Positions 36,959 to 50,373 of a stretch of DNA of 64,000 bases are shown in pieces. Source of the DNA: Chionis minor (Eukaryota; Chordata; Aves; Charadriiformes; Chionididae); contig VZSF01008493.1 of assembly GCA_013398295.1 (NCBI GenBank), positions 274,623-338,622 on the forward strand. Reading direction: 5' to 3'. The position numbers and the translations under genes were made by a program. The notes under the pieces are model-generated. The model had not been told where the DNA came from, did no database searches, and saw only the letters and a list, made by a program, of their open reading frames with translations. Every line of letters starts with the position of its first letter. Positions within the stretch are counted from its first letter, which is position 1.

Positions 36959-38562
36959 GAGAGAAAAGGGGGTTTAACTGGATTTTATGTCTTCTGAAGG
37001 ATAAAAGCTGTCAGATTGTGTACTGATAGCTGCAACAGTATTCCAGGTAGCTGGTTGCTGAAGAGTAAGATGAAGCAGTGGCTGTAGGTGTAGAGGCATT
37101 TTGCTGCAGCTCCACTAGTGATATGCAATGTGTCTTCATAGTTATTCTACTTTGGAGGGCAAGCCATCATGCTTTGAATTAATTGCGTTTATCTCAGAAG
37201 CCTAGAAAGACATATTGTCAAGGTATCCCCATGCTCATTGCCATGAAGGCAAGGCCATGATGGATGTCAGGGTGGGCTTGAATTCAGTCAGTGAGGAAGC
37301 TTGTGCTGCAGATCTCTTAATGGTATCGCACTTGGGTAGCTTAAAATTGTCTCTGTGTGCTCTTTTGTTCCTCTTTTTTGTAGTACAAGTAAATTCCAAA
37401 TTGGAAACATAGTGAGATTTGACCTTTGACTGCATGGCTTTGACCGTTGTCATTTTCAATCTGTGTTAAAGATTTTTGTGATGTTCTTTTAATGTTACCA
37501 GTCCAACATTTTCTGTTTCACCTTTTCTTTGATGACTGTATTTAAGATAAGTTGTTTTAAATTAACACTTGGTCTTTCTAATGAGCCACAAAGCTGGTCA
37601 CCTTAACAATCAGTGGAGAAATCAGTAGTATTAAGGTAAGGGGTGATGCACATGTCTTGATGAATTTTAATGGTAGTAATTTCAATAATTCTTTCACTGA
37701 TAGATAAAAGCTGGCCTGCAGATAATGAATCTGCCTTCAGGAAAAGATGAGAAGTAACAGACTGAAAAAAAGCAATTGTCTTAATTATGGTAATTATGTT
37801 AATGTAGACTTTAAATAATAGAAGACTTGCACTTTATATGTTTACTATTTCAGTTAACTATGGGTATTAAGGAAAATGAGACATCTCAGAGGTACAGGTT
37901 TAATCCAGGATTTCATGTAAGAAACATCTACCTCTCTCACAAACACACAGTGTCTTAACCATGTGAAGAATCACATTTGCAAGTGAAGCACTGAAGCCTG
38001 TCTGTTTAGAGTAGCTGGAGATCTGACCCGTAAGTCCACTGGAGACTGTATCTTCCACTGACTCCACCTTCTGAACCAGTTGTCTTAGCTGCGATCCTAT
38101 CAAGTGGTGTGATTCTTAGACTTATTGTACTGAATCTCCCTGGCAGGATTAGGGCAAGCTCAAGGCTATTTCCTTTAAAATCCAACTATGAACAGTCCTT
38201 TCTTTGCAGTGAAATGTCAAGTCTTTATGAATTCAAAAGAAGAAAGTCATAATCCTGTGTGACTCTGTATATCCAGATGTGCCAAAGTACCCTGGAAATT
38301 ACTGTTTTTTCCACTCCATAGATAGTAATGATATTTGCTCAGCCAGTTTTGTATGCTTTCCAAAGCTTTGTTCTCAAACCAAGCAAAAGAATCTTCACAT
38401 TCGTGTTTCTTTCCTGCACAAAACATGATGAATGTTTAACTGTAATGTATAAACTCATCGGATACCTGACTGATTAAACATAGCAGATTCCAACCAGAAA
38501 TCTTTATTTCCTTAGTGAAAACACAGCCTAATTCTGTAATTATAAAATAGACTTAAAAGATG

Positions 38563-38668
38563 GGTAGACGTGGCACTTAGAAACATGGTGGTATACTTGG
38601 TAGTGGTATGTTAGCGGTTGGACTCGATGGTCTTAAGGGTACTATCCAACCTAAATGATTTTATGATA
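38563..38668 (+). mobile_element. CR1 LINE 3'-end fragment
   Basis: The sequence runs GTGGCACTTAGAAACATGG, then TTAGCGGTTGGACTCGATGG, TCTTAAGGGTACTATCCAAC and CTAAATGATTTTATGAT. This is the characteristic 3' end of avian CR1, including the degenerate ATTCTATG-type terminal octamers. Only about 105 bases remain, the usual 5'-truncated copy. It cannot be active. Confidence 0.9.
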
Positions 38669-39133
38669 GGTAATAATTCCCTAGAGAAGTGTACCCACAA
38701 TCCCCTAAAAACAAAAGCAGTTATTTCTGTATGCAGTGGCTAGTTCTGTAGAGTGGAACTATGTCTGCATTTCTGCTACTCACTGAAAATATTGTTCATT
38801 ACTCACAGGCTTTTTTTTTTAAGGTTTGTTTTATTGGGGCTTTTTTAAGTTTACTTCCTTTTTTTACCTGGGCAAACAACTGTCTTCCAAGCATCTGTTG
38901 CTTTCAATAATGTTTTTCCTTGAGGTAGCAAGTGTAAGTGAGGGGGCAATATATACTAACTCTAGAGAAAAGAGTGGATTGTGTCTGCAGTGCAATATGA
39001 AATAAAAAGAAAATAAGTTTAAAACCAGTTTGCTTTTCTAACCTTGCCAGACGGACCAAGCAATTCACTCAGAATTTTTAAAATGCAAGGTAAATGTGGG
39101 TGCTGGTCTGTTTTAACAATAGTCCAGAAGATT

Positions 39134-39149
39134 AAAAAAAAAAAAAAAA
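39134..39149. repeat. Poly-A run
   Basis: Sixteen consecutive A, a simple homopolymer. Confidence 0.8.
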
Positions 39150-39493
39150 GTTGGCAAAACTCTATGCCAGTGTTCTCTGAAATGCTTTCAATTACCGTTG
39201 TGAGAAGGACAATGAGAACAATGAATTAACTAGGTACTTCACTCTAGATATCTTGATATTTGATGGCACATTAGCCAGAAACATCAGGTAAGGAAAGAAA
39301 AGAGGAAATGTGTGAATCACAGCATTTGTTACTTTCAGGTTTGAAAGACTGTAACTTTTCTAAGGTGTAAAGTAAGTAAAAAGTATGAACTGGAAATTGC
39401 TGGAAAAGACCCTGATTCATACATCTATTAATTGCTGTCTAATTATTTAGGTGGCCCATTGTACCACCACTCCAGTTGAATATCTCAGAATCG

Positions 39494-39660
39494 TTAATTG
39501 ATTTTATCCTCTCAACACTCCTATACAATGCAATCTAATTTTGCGCATGATGAACTAAGAAAGTACGAGACTTAAATGACCAAAGTCACAAAAGTAATCA
39601 AGGCTTAAGCCAGCAATTGATCAGGTATCCTGAGACTGTGCTCCACCAGGAGGACATGCC
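39494..39660 (-). mobile_element. MIR-family SINE relic (antisense)
   Basis: Reading +, the order TTATCCTCTCAACACTCCTATACAATG...GATGAACTAAGAAAG...CTTAAATGACCAAAGTCACAAAAGTAATCAAGGC...GAGACTGTGCTCCACCA follows the reverse complement of MIR nearly throughout (cctcacaacaaccctatgagg...gatgaggaaactgagg...ttaagtgacttgcccaaggtcaca...agagcccgtgctctta). It is an old tRNA-derived amniote SINE, well preserved in length for a bird genome, with no coding potential. Confidence 0.65.
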
Positions 39661-42600
39661 ATGCGGGATACGTCCTGTACTTGTAGTGCTGTTGGCATCC
39701 ATACTTCCAGTTAGGCTGGGTCACCTCTTCAGCAGAAAGGCAACCTGAGACCTGCACTGCCTTTTCAGTGTCTTGCCTGGAAATGTATTTCATATTGTTC
39801 TTCTTTGGAGACAAATTGGTTTGAGTCAGGCTGTTTTCACAGTGGAGACAGGAGATACTAGGTGCTGCAAGTTGTGCAGGATTTGAACTACCTAGTTCCA
39901 ATGCTCTCAGCAACGTAGCCACAGCACTGTGGAATACCAAACACCTGGGGACTGCTTTCAAATACACCACTAATATAGTGCCCGTGTTAATTTGGACTCA
40001 CCTAGATGAGCTGCACTTTCTACAGCATGTATGCCCTCACAAATTGTTTTTAGGGAGCGATCTGAAACTAGAACAAATGAGGCTCGGATGCATGATCAGG
40101 AAGCAGTAAGGAAGGTTTGTGCAGGGATTGAGCAGCTGCACAGCTGTGATAGTAGCAGAGGAGGTCATTCATTTAATTCTCTACCCAGACTGCAACCTTC
40201 AGCTACCACACCAAGGCCAATGTTGCTTTACACCTCTCTGCACCAACCGCTGCCTGATCCCCTGGCACATTCCTCCCCAGGCAAACCCTGCAGTTCCCCT
40301 CGGAGGGCTCCTCCATCACAGCTGGCTGCTATCTATCTTAGTCTCTAATCTGTGCGATAAAGCAGGCCCATTTTCCGGGCAGTGTTTACTGAAAACACAG
40401 AAGCGTGCCTGGCTCTCTTAACCATACCTCCTCCTTCCCTCCCACTCTCTGGCAGGCGGTATGGCTGTGGAGGTCAGGCTGCAGGACTCTCTACTGCCTT
40501 CGAGACAGCATGGAGTAAAATCACCAGCTCATAAGACCATTAATGCTGACAGGTTTACAGGTGCTTCTTTTGAGGTTCAGAGAGTTCATTATGCTTATAG
40601 CTGGTCAAAGTGGTTGACAGTAAAGCAAACAGTAACATTCACTAGAGAAAAAATTGGTGCACTAAAGGAAAGATTTGAGATAGGAGAACAGAGTGCAAGA
40701 CCAAAGCTTTCAGTGAGATCAGTAATTTAAAAATGATAGTTCTAAAAAAGTAGAAAAGAGATAATGAAAAGGGTCAAAACCAAATAATAAGGGATAATTA
40801 TGAGGTTGATGTTACTAGCATATGGCGCTGGAGAGCTGAAAAGAAGAAACTGGGTCTTGCTGTAGTACTTAGTACTAGGCAAACCTTTAATGAAAAAGCG
40901 CATTTGAAATGGTAACTTCCTTGTATTCGCTGCCGTAGATTAATTAGGGCTAAGACCATTCTGTAACTATTATGTACTTACACTGGTATTTCTGTAGGGT
41001 TGCGCTAAGTTTTGGGAAGTAGAAAACATATGGTGCTACCTTTCTGTTCCTATTTCCTGACAGCTGGGATTGTGGCAAAGTAATTAGGGACTTTGCTTGA
41101 ATAAAATATTTCTAGATTTCTTTGCAGCTTGTTCTGAACTAATGTACCCATTCCTATCCATCTTGACAGGTGACGTGTCTTATTCTAGGGGTGAGAAGAG
41201 CTATATTCTTTTTTCCTTACTGCATGATCAGACTATCAACTGGTCTGATATGTCCCAAATAGCACCCATCATCACCATATGTCATGCTGACTGTACTTGG
41301 TCACTTTTTCTTTTATTTGAGACTTGAAGGGAATAGAAAGGAAGTAGGCTGTATGATATATTTTCTTGATAACAGCTCCCTTTCTTGCCTGGCGTTGTCA
41401 CTAAAGCTCCATGGGCTGTTGAAACAGTATTGTAATGAGGCTAATATATTCAGCATGTGAAATGTAGGGTGGGCATCCATGTTTTAAAAGAGAGACTTTT
41501 AGGAGCCTACCCTACTCTTGTTAAAGCTAGCGGGCATCCCAGCACGTCAGTGGAAGTGAGATAAGATTTCAAGTCAATCTTGTATTCTACATGTTTTCCT
41601 GTGTGTCCAGAAACATCAGTTATCTCTGCTCATGACTAGAGATCATGATAGCTGTTTGAGTTTTTAGTCAAATATACCTCCATTCGCTCTAGTTATATAT
41701 TTATTCAGTAATCAACACTGCTTTGAAGTTCACAAGCTCATTCTTTGTTTCTTTAAATGTTTAACATAGAGATTAGGAGCAGTGATCTCAAATGGAGATG
41801 AAGAGCCACAAGAGGGGTCAGTCTCTCAGCCAGAATGGCCAGGAGGCCCTCCATAGTCCCACGTGAATGCCAAGGCTGTTCTGCTGTGCAGACCCATCTG
41901 ATGTCTGGTATTTTAATATGTTTGGGCACTAGCAGGATATTTTTGCGTATGGTAGTGTGTTTGTTTTCTATCCCATGTTTCTGGTAACAAATGAGGAGAC
42001 AACATATTTTCCGCTAACATTTTGTTTTCTTGTCAGGAGTTTAGCACAAGGAGGAATACTTGGTCCAAAAAATGTGTTCAACTGTGGCCTGTCACAACTT
42101 TATTCCTCCGTGTTGTGTTTCTTGGGCTGCAGTGTGAATACAGACTAGTGTCTTGCCTGGGTTTCAGCTCTAAATTGCCCCAGTTGGGGAGTATCACAGC
42201 TTTTAGACATGACCCTGGCAACAAGGAAAAGAAAACCCACTGCTCTTCTGCATGAATAAAGGAAAATCTGATAATCTGTTTTGATTTGCTAGAGATGTTA
42301 GCAAAAGGCTCAGAGGAAGGAATGACAGTCACAGTGAAAGCTGGTATGAAACTCCAGAATATGTACACTTTTAGTTGAGAGCAACTAAGATAATTAAATA
42401 TTGACCAAAATTTATATCAGAAGCACTAAGAAGCCTGGCTTTATGAACTGATCTATTAAAAAAGAGACATTTAGAAGCCATATTGAGAAAAAATACAATT
42501 TTGAAATGTGATTACCTAAAAACAAGATCACTTATCTGGAAATAAACTAGTAGTACTTAACTGGAAAGCAATTGCCAAGAAGTTTATTCCATGAATTAGT

Positions 42601-45600
42601 TTTTATGCATTGTGTATTGGAAACTTATGCAACATAGCTGAGCAGTTTGTTCCTTTCTTGTCAGGACTTACGATAATAAATGTCAAAAGCTTGGATGTGT
42701 GTTTTTTTATTGTCCCTAGAGGGTCTTTCAGAATTAAGAACTTTTGGCAACTATTCTTTCCTTTCTGTTTGAAGGATAAAATAGTAACATTTCACTTACA
42801 GAACAAAACGTCTAGAATTTATTTCACTACTATTATTGAAATGATTGGATCTTGAACACGGTGTTGGGAGAAAACTGACTTGACATTCCCGTGAACATTG
42901 ATGTTTGCTGGTCCTGCTGGTCTCTTCTATTTCTTCTTTCTCTGGTTTACAGCATAATGAACTGATAGAGTCAGAATTACATCTTACTTTAGGCAGAAGA
43001 AACTTACAATAGGGCAGAGCAAGCTACAAACTGCTCCACACCTCTGAAAACCAATTAACTGATTAAATGGTCCAGTATTTGGTATTTAGATTTGGCTCAG
43101 TTGAACATTTGGCAGTAATATCTGTGGAAGTCTTGAAAATGAAAATTTATACTTTATGAATTATATTGTTTATATCCAATTTAATATGAAATTCTAATGA
43201 ATTTTATATTAATTTATTATGAAAAAAGCCATTTTGTGGTTTGGCTTTCTGTTGCATTCAGATGCAGGGCTATGTATGGACTTCCTGTGCTTTTTCCAGA
43301 ACTTTATTAATCATTAGAAACCTCTTTATTCAAAACGAAATCACAGGTACCTTGCCAGGAAAGAAGGTTATCTTCCACTTAACGCTCAGTGTTTCTCACT
43401 CAAGTGGAGCATGAATCATAAGGTTTGCCCTTGCTGTAGTATGATGAAAATACAGCAGAACGCTGACAGAGATTGAAAGCAATTTGTGGAATGGTTTGAA
43501 GTTTTATGAAGCGTTGGAAACATTAAATATTTTGTCAGTGTCTGCTGTTTAGAGATCACTCCACGTTCTCAGAGCTGTGGAACACTTTAAAGTCCATCAG
43601 GGTGGTGCTCACGCACACATCTGGCTGCTTGCTCCAGTCAGGCCTGGTCAAGGCGCAGTAGCAAGCTGTGCATGGAGCTGGGAGTCGCCAGGCCCTGCTG
43701 TGCTCTGTGCCTGTGTGGAATCCTGATAAACCCTGCTCCTGTGCCCCCTCCACGTAGTAACAACTTCCCCTAGCTTACAAGGGGTGAGGGCTGGATTCCT
43801 TTTCTCCTCTCAAGTTAGGGTTTCACTTAGGAAAAGAAACATTCCCTCGTCTGGTGGTGCACCTGAAGTAAAGTTGCATGATATGCTGTTATGATTCACA
43901 TGTAGCATTTATTAGTGCAGGTAGCTGAGGAAGAGTCAATAGATTCTTCATTTCAACTCTGTTGAATAGTGCATTAGAGTGAGGATGCTCAGATCCTTTT
44001 GTATATGTATTTTATTGTACAGCTTGTGTTTTCCCCTGAGATATGCATTATTTCAATTCCAAGATTTCAGATAAGCTCCGAGGAGAGAGTGCAATTATTG
44101 TAGAGGGATGAAAAAGATAGATGAATTTGCTTTATGTCTTTGCTGTTCAAAATGGTACTTAAAAATCTGTGAAAAATAACGATAATAGACTCTCTGCTCT
44201 GTTATTCAGAGGAAGAAGATAAAAGATAAGTCTGTTGGCAACCAGAAACCCATTTCAGCAGTTTCTGATGTGTCACAGACAAGTCTGCAAAGAGATTTTG
44301 TAATATCACTGATACAGATCATGTAGTATTGAACTGATCTGCAAACATGCAAGCACAGACTGAACTTGTGTGTGTCGTTGTGTATGTATTCATCTAGATT
44401 TGTGAGCAACAGGAAGGATGACTTTTCAAGAATTTCGTAGTAAAGTAGGTTTTTATTGATCATTAACTGTTTTCCAATTGGTCTTTTATTTTGGCTCCAC
44501 TTTGCATTTTCAGTGTGTGAAAATGAATGAGATACTGGCAAAAATGTTTCTGACTCACCAACACAGCCATTACATGACAGAGTAGCAAATAACATTTCCA
44601 GATTTAAGGGCTAAGACTTTATAAAGGCAAGGGTACAAAAGATGGTGCAGCAATTGTGCTTGACTTCCTTTTTCACCGTCAGTGCCTTATTCTAGAGTCT
44701 ATACTTTGTTGCTGGCTGCTGATTAACTTATTCAGTGGTTATTTGAACGTCTGCAAAGAAGCATTTTTTTCTGAATCTAAAACCAATTATGAGTAATATA
44801 GGAGTGGATAGGATGGTGATGGGAGATGCTTTCTCCATTCAAACAGTAGCTCCAGCCTCCTAGAGCTTGCATTTGATCCTCCTTAATATTTTTAAGTTAC
44901 CGGCCGTTCTGCCTTCTTAGAAACATGGTGACTTTTCACATTTGTGTTAATAGTATCTTGAATGTAAAACTACTTTGTAAACTGCGTGAATGTAGATGTT
45001 CTTGACAATGCTTCCTCTTTGGTGGGGCAGAATAGACTTTCACAGGAGATAAAAGTATGATTATAAGGAAACAGGATAAAGCAGAGCAATAGATGAATGG
45101 TTTGCTAAAAAAACCTACCTAAAGTTTGGAAGTCTGAAAATGGCATCTTCTACTTTTTCCCTCCCTGGCACCCTTGCAGAGAGTCCTATCAACTGTAGCT
45201 TTTAGTCTGTGACTGGCAGTGAGCCTGTGCTGTCATCACCAAGAATCTGGGCTAGTTTTAATTGAATATTTGTGGTGTGTAATAAAATACAGGAAAATTG
45301 GGGTGCTGTTTGTTGGGCAGAATTGGGTAAATCAGACAACACCCAATTAAGTGTTGTACAGGAGAGTAAGTGCTGTTGCCTGCATGTGATGGCGCTGTGA
45401 TTTATGAAAAGAGGAACTTGGGTATGAAAGGAGCCTCTTGGGCGCTGCCTCTGTTGTGAGCTCAGAAGCAGGGCAGCTTACAGGGATCTGTAGCTTAAGG
45501 GAAGGAAATCTTTTCCTTGCTTTTCCAGCATCTTGCATAGGTCCTGTCTGTGTCTTCAGCCCTGGCATCAAATTCAACTGCTAGGTTTCTTTCAAAAAAG

Positions 45601-46462
45601 ATTAGTGGAACTAATAATAGCTAAATGCCCCTGTTGAAGTTAGATTTTCCTGGAAGAATGCAAATTTACAGTAAATGCAACGCTGGAAGCAGACGTATTA
45701 TTCTCTAATACAGTTCTGCAGAGGTCAGCAGATAAAGCAGATACGTTATGCAACCCTGGCAGCAGAGATAGCCTGTCTCAGAGGCACTTTATTAATTTTC
45801 CAAGAATATAAATCAAGGTGATGTCATGTTGAATAAAGAATAAAATATTTTTGCTCTCATTTCCAGACTCTCAGTAATCATTAAGTACAGTCAAAGGACT
45901 GTAAGGGTATTAGCTTTTTGACCCAGTGTTCACCAACAGTAGATTCTGCTAACAGTGGGAGTAGTCTTAATGAGCAGTTTGCAAGAGAAAGATTTATGTA
46001 TTTTCACTATAGGCAGATTTTGTAGGATTTTTAACCTTGTGTCCTGAATCAAAGCTTTTACGCAGTTACTAAGAAAATAGTAAGACTGACTATGGTACAT
46101 GAGAAAATCTAACACTTTAGAAAAATGGAGATGGGATTAGCCTCCAAGTCTTGGTGTTGAATTTCTTTGGAATGGCATGTCATCTTGTATTTCCATGCAT
46201 TTCAAGGGATCCCTTCTCCTCCTGAAGATCAGCAGAGATGGGATAAGCAACAGCCTTTCAGAGTTGAGACAGAAAGTAGATACAAATGCAGATGATCATA
46301 TACATTCAACACATTCTAACTCCTCTTCATAGTTCCACAGTTCCAGACTACTGGGTCTGCAAAGCACACACTTGCTGGACAATGGTTTGATTTTTTCACC
46401 TTGCTCTGGGTGCCAGCTAGAAATCATCTGTTTAGCTTGATCCCTGGTCTGTCTTTGCACAG

Positions 46463-46660
46463 GAGGAGGAGGAAGCGAAAGGTGAAGAGGTGGTTATGCA
46501 CTGTTGCTGTTGTGGAGTGTTCTACTTACAGGGTCCTAATCTCAAAGGACAAAAGCTGAGAACGTCAAACAACTTTAATCTGACAAGAGAAATGCTTGGC
46601 AATCCTCCTCCATCAGGAATCAGATGTTTGTATATAGCTGCCTCAATACTTAACACATGG
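46463..46660 (+). other. Candidate 198-nt exon of unknown gene
   Basis: A strong acceptor (CCCTGGTCTGTCTTTGCACAG) ends at 46462 and a donor-like ACATGG|GTATGC lies at 46660/46661. They enclose exactly 66 codons open in phase 0, starting EEEEAKGEEVV. The frame actually stays open past the donor to a stop at 46783. No domain is recognised and no neighbouring exon is evident, so coding status is unproven. Confidence 0.2.
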
Positions 46661-47306
46661 GTATGCCTCCTCTGCATAATGTTACCAAACGGCTCATCCT
46701 TAATTAAGTGGAAACGTCCCATTCTGGAAAAGAATTACTTTTCCTGTTCTACCTCAGCAGTGGCTACTTGTTGTCCTGGCTAGTGGGAGGAATAACAGAG
46801 ATCATTTGCTGGAACTATTTATTGTAAGAAGAACGCTATGCAACATCTGCAGAGACAGGTAGGACAGAAGCTGGGATCCCATTAGATTCTTCAAGGGCTG
46901 GCACAGCACTCGACAGCTACCAGATTGAAGCAGTTGTGCTTCGAATCACTCAAAGACACAGTACTGTATCTAAGAAGCTGCAAGTCTTTTTAGTTCTCCA
47001 AAACTCTAGCTAAGAATTGGTTGAAATCAGAAAGAATGAAGTAATAAATTATTTTTAGTTCTTGTGCCTTACTGTTGTTGTCAGAGAGTGAAATTTTCCT
47101 TGGATATCCTTAGATGAATGTCTGTCCTTCAGGCTCATGAGAATTTACTGTAACTTCAAACTGAAGATTATTTTTATGCCTGTTTTGGTTGTCATTCTGT
47201 TTCTTCATAACCTTTAACAAGTCTATGATTATTTATTATATACCACCTCTCATCAGAAAGGGGCTCCTTTTAAAGTAAGGATCTCCCCAGAAAGCTCTTT
47301 CCCAGG

Positions 47307-47322
47307 AAAAAAAAAAAAAAAA
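47307..47322. repeat. Poly-A run
   Basis: A run of about 16 A within otherwise unique AT-rich sequence. Confidence 0.8.
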
Positions 47323-48000
47323 GAATTCTAATTAAATGAGAACAAGATAAGGAGGCAGAAAGTAATTAAAACAGTCAACGGTGCTTAGCTCTTTAAAAAA
47401 AAAACCCAAACCATTCATCTTACTTTGTAGGTGCTTAGGATTAAATATTTACTTTCATTCAAGGTATTTCATTCTGAGACTTGTCTTTCTACAGCATCTA
47501 GTGTAGTGGCATCCTGTTGCATGGGTGTTACTCCCAGAATCTATACCATAGGAATTTACGTTATTAATGGCAATAGTGTTCTCAGCAGCAGGGTGCCCAT
47601 GGAGCCATCCTGTGACAGCGGTTCATTGCTGAGTCTTACAGAAACGTACTGCTGAATTGCACGTACAGGTGTTGATAGTACCCTTGATCAAATTTAGGTA
47701 TATATATCTGAAAGCTTTAGCTAGAATTAAAAAACCCGGCATTTTTTGAAAAAGAGTAAGTGTATGATGCTGTGGAAATGGATGTGACAAGAGAGGCTAA
47801 TTGGACAGCCAACATATTGCACAATGTGTGTGTAGTGTTACCTAAATGCTGAGTCATGCTTACTATATGCCCATTCCTTTAAGAAATTTGTAGTAAGATA
47901 AGTCACGCGACCCTTAAAAAAAAAAAGTAATTGACCTTTAATAAGAGAATTTTTAATAGTCTACTACAATGAAACTGATCTGCAAAGCTAAGATACATTC

Positions 48001-48030
48001 CACTGAAGAATCTTCAGTGTCACTTCAGTG
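48001..48030. repeat. Short inverted repeat with an extra arm copy
   Basis: CACTGAAG (48001-48008) and CTTCAGTG (48012-48019) are perfect inverted arms around AAT. A further CTTCAGTG follows at 48023-48030. It could form a small hairpin, but arms of this size arise easily by chance. Confidence 0.6.
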
Positions 48031-48506
48031 AAATTCCAGAGCGTGGCCACTTTTCATGACCTGTCTTATACCTGTGTTCTCTGAAACAGAATATTCTGTT
48101 AACATTGCCAACATGGGCTCAGTACGGTAATAGGAAATTAATTTCATTTAAAATAAAAAAAGCAAGGAAATCTCAAGGTGAGCTTTATAAAGACCATATT
48201 GCCGGTAAGTCCTGGGAACACGACTGCAATCTACTTTCCTTGATGGGAAATTAGAAACGTAGGATGTTCTCCTGAGACTTATCACAGTGCATTTGGCTTC
48301 CTGAATTTGAAGCAAACCCAGACTGCTGGAGAAAATGCAAGGAATGACTGGAACAGAATCAATGACTTAGCTAAATCACTTAACCCAACATTCCTCTTTC
48401 ATGTTAGAGCAAAACACTGTTACAGCTTGAGTTATACTAAATTGCTGCTTAATAAGGCCAGAAGTAAGTCATCTCTTTTCAGCTAATTCCTGTTCAGCTT
48501 CCCCAG

Positions 48507-48790
48507 CTATAAAACACTTATTAAAGAAAGTTTAGCAGCTGTGCTGCTCTCTGAGGCATGAAAAATCTTGATTAAGGTCCCTATACTGGAGTCAATGAAG
48601 CTTAAACCTTGATATACTGGGACACGGGGAGGGGCCAAACTAGCTTTATACTCCACAGTATCCTGCTGACCAATCCACAGAGGACTGTTTGTTTTGGACT
48701 CTGAAAAGCAGCTTGCCAAACCTCCTGCCTGTAAGATAAGCATCATGTTATCTGTGTCTATCTGCAAGGTTAAGAGCAGCAAGCGAAAAG
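48507..48790 (-). other. Candidate minus-strand terminal exon / ORF
   Basis: On the minus strand a pyrimidine-rich acceptor (CCTGCCCTTTTCTTCTGTGACCACAG) precedes 48790. Two bases completing a codon are followed by about 93 open codons (FRLLLLTLQIDTDN... to LSLISVL) ending at TAG 48507-48509. No family is recognised and no polyadenylation hexamer was noted close behind. Confidence 0.15.
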
Positions 48791-50356
48791 CTGTGGTCAC
48801 AGAAGAAAAGGGCAGGATAGTTTGAACAACCTTTGAGGCTGAGCTTCTGGCATTCCTGATTTGAGAAAGAAAAATGTGTCGGCTTGGGGGAAAAGATCAC
48901 CTTAAATTTGTTTAGACTTAAGATGTTGGTTTTGAGGAATACATTTCAGGTGGCTATTATAGTTGCCATAATAAAAGCTGAGCCTGACAGTATTGTTTGA
49001 ATCACCACTTGAAATATACTTAAATGTAACTTCATTAGAAGTGTTAAGGCAAGGTGATTAGTGGTTGATGCAAGTTGATTAGGCTGATGAGTCAAGTTCT
49101 ACTCTGAGTGACACAGGTAAAAATCTCAATAAATTAGTTATCCTTCATGGACGTAGTCTGGTTTTTCACTTATGTAACAGGACAAAATTTAGCACAGTAT
49201 TAATATTAGCAGGGCTAATTAGTGGGGCTATTTCTACTGTCAGTCAGAATGCTTCTCATTAGGCTTTGAATCTTAATTTTTATCTACCTTTTTTCTAAGC
49301 AAGAAGACAGGTTTCTTGGAATAAATAGCTGGTATTCCTGGACCAGATTCTGTACTCAACTACACAATATAACCCCATGGACAAACAAAAAGGAGTGGGG
49401 ATGACACAGTGGGGCTATACTTGTTTAAATGAATGTATAACTGGATCACTGACCAGCCTGACTTTATGGTCTTCTCCATGCAGTTCATTAGCCCTGCTCA
49501 TATAATACCAAGCTGTTTCCATCGTGGGTGTCAGAGTTGGAGAATTTGAAACTCTGTAATGCGTAAACCTTCCTGCCCTTTGGGAAAGGATGTTTCTCCA
49601 GCTGTCATGGGTGTTAGTGACTTGAAAGACTTTTCAAGAAGCTGCAAGGAAGTAATTCAGATGTGTGAAGTTTCTGAATCCCATTGTCTTCAGCAGCTCT
49701 CTTGAGATCTAGGCTTTCCTGGGGCTGAAGCCTTTTCTGTTGTCTGAGTGGGGAGCATGAGGCTGAAGTAGGAGGATCTGACGTACTCCTAGAATTATTC
49801 TTCCCATTTGATTTTTCCTTTTCTATGGTTGTGCAAAGAAGTTATAACTGGCCTGATTTTATCATTGTTCCTGCCTCTATTTAATGCGTTTATGTCTAGA
49901 ATGAATAATAAATAATATTTTTCTGGATAAAGTAACATTTTTTCATCCTGAAAACTAAGAAATTACTAGTTATGTCACCTGTTAGGATATATCTTCTGTA
50001 ATTGTTAACCATTATTTTCAGAGACAGATATAACTGCAAAGGCATCGCAATAAACAGGATGTAGACAAAGGTAAAATGGCATGCATGGCATGAGCACTGA
50101 ACGCATTTCTTACTTGCATGCAGACTGTTAGTACATGCAGATTTTGCTCTTGGTTTTGTTTTTAATTGCTTTAATTAGTACACATTCCTTTTCATTTTTT
50201 TTGTCTGTCTTAGAAGTGTTGGTTCCTTTATATATAAAGTGGTTTGAATAGTATTGTGTGACTGAAAGGAAAAAAACCTAGCACAAAGCTGTCATGCTAG
50301 CTGCTACAGATAGAATGGTGTTGCTGTCCAGGGATTAACTGAATTTTGATTCCTGC

Positions 50357-50373
50357 TTTTTTTTTTTTTTTTT
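50357..50373. repeat. Poly-T run
   Basis: Seventeen consecutive T, a simple homopolymer (a poly-A run on the minus strand), with no recognisable retroposon body beside it. Confidence 0.8.

Larger units (their letters stand above)
26431..38562. other. Intergenic region, no gene proven
   Basis: About 12 kb of AT-rich sequence. Possible further exon-like signals after the CpG island include a donor ATGAAG|GTAAGT at 28158/28159 and an acceptor TTCTGTTTCTCAG ending near 28465, followed by a 53-codon frame. Repeats seen are an ancient CR1-like relic near 29.7 kb, a C-rich run at 30190-30222 and a MIR-like relic near 34.9 kb. Nothing else resolves into a gene, RNA or named repeat by eye. Confidence 0.5.

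Noticed and set aside
44206..44595. 129-codon minus-strand ORF
   Set aside because: Composition is that of random AT-rich translation. No splice acceptor close to its start and no recognised motif.
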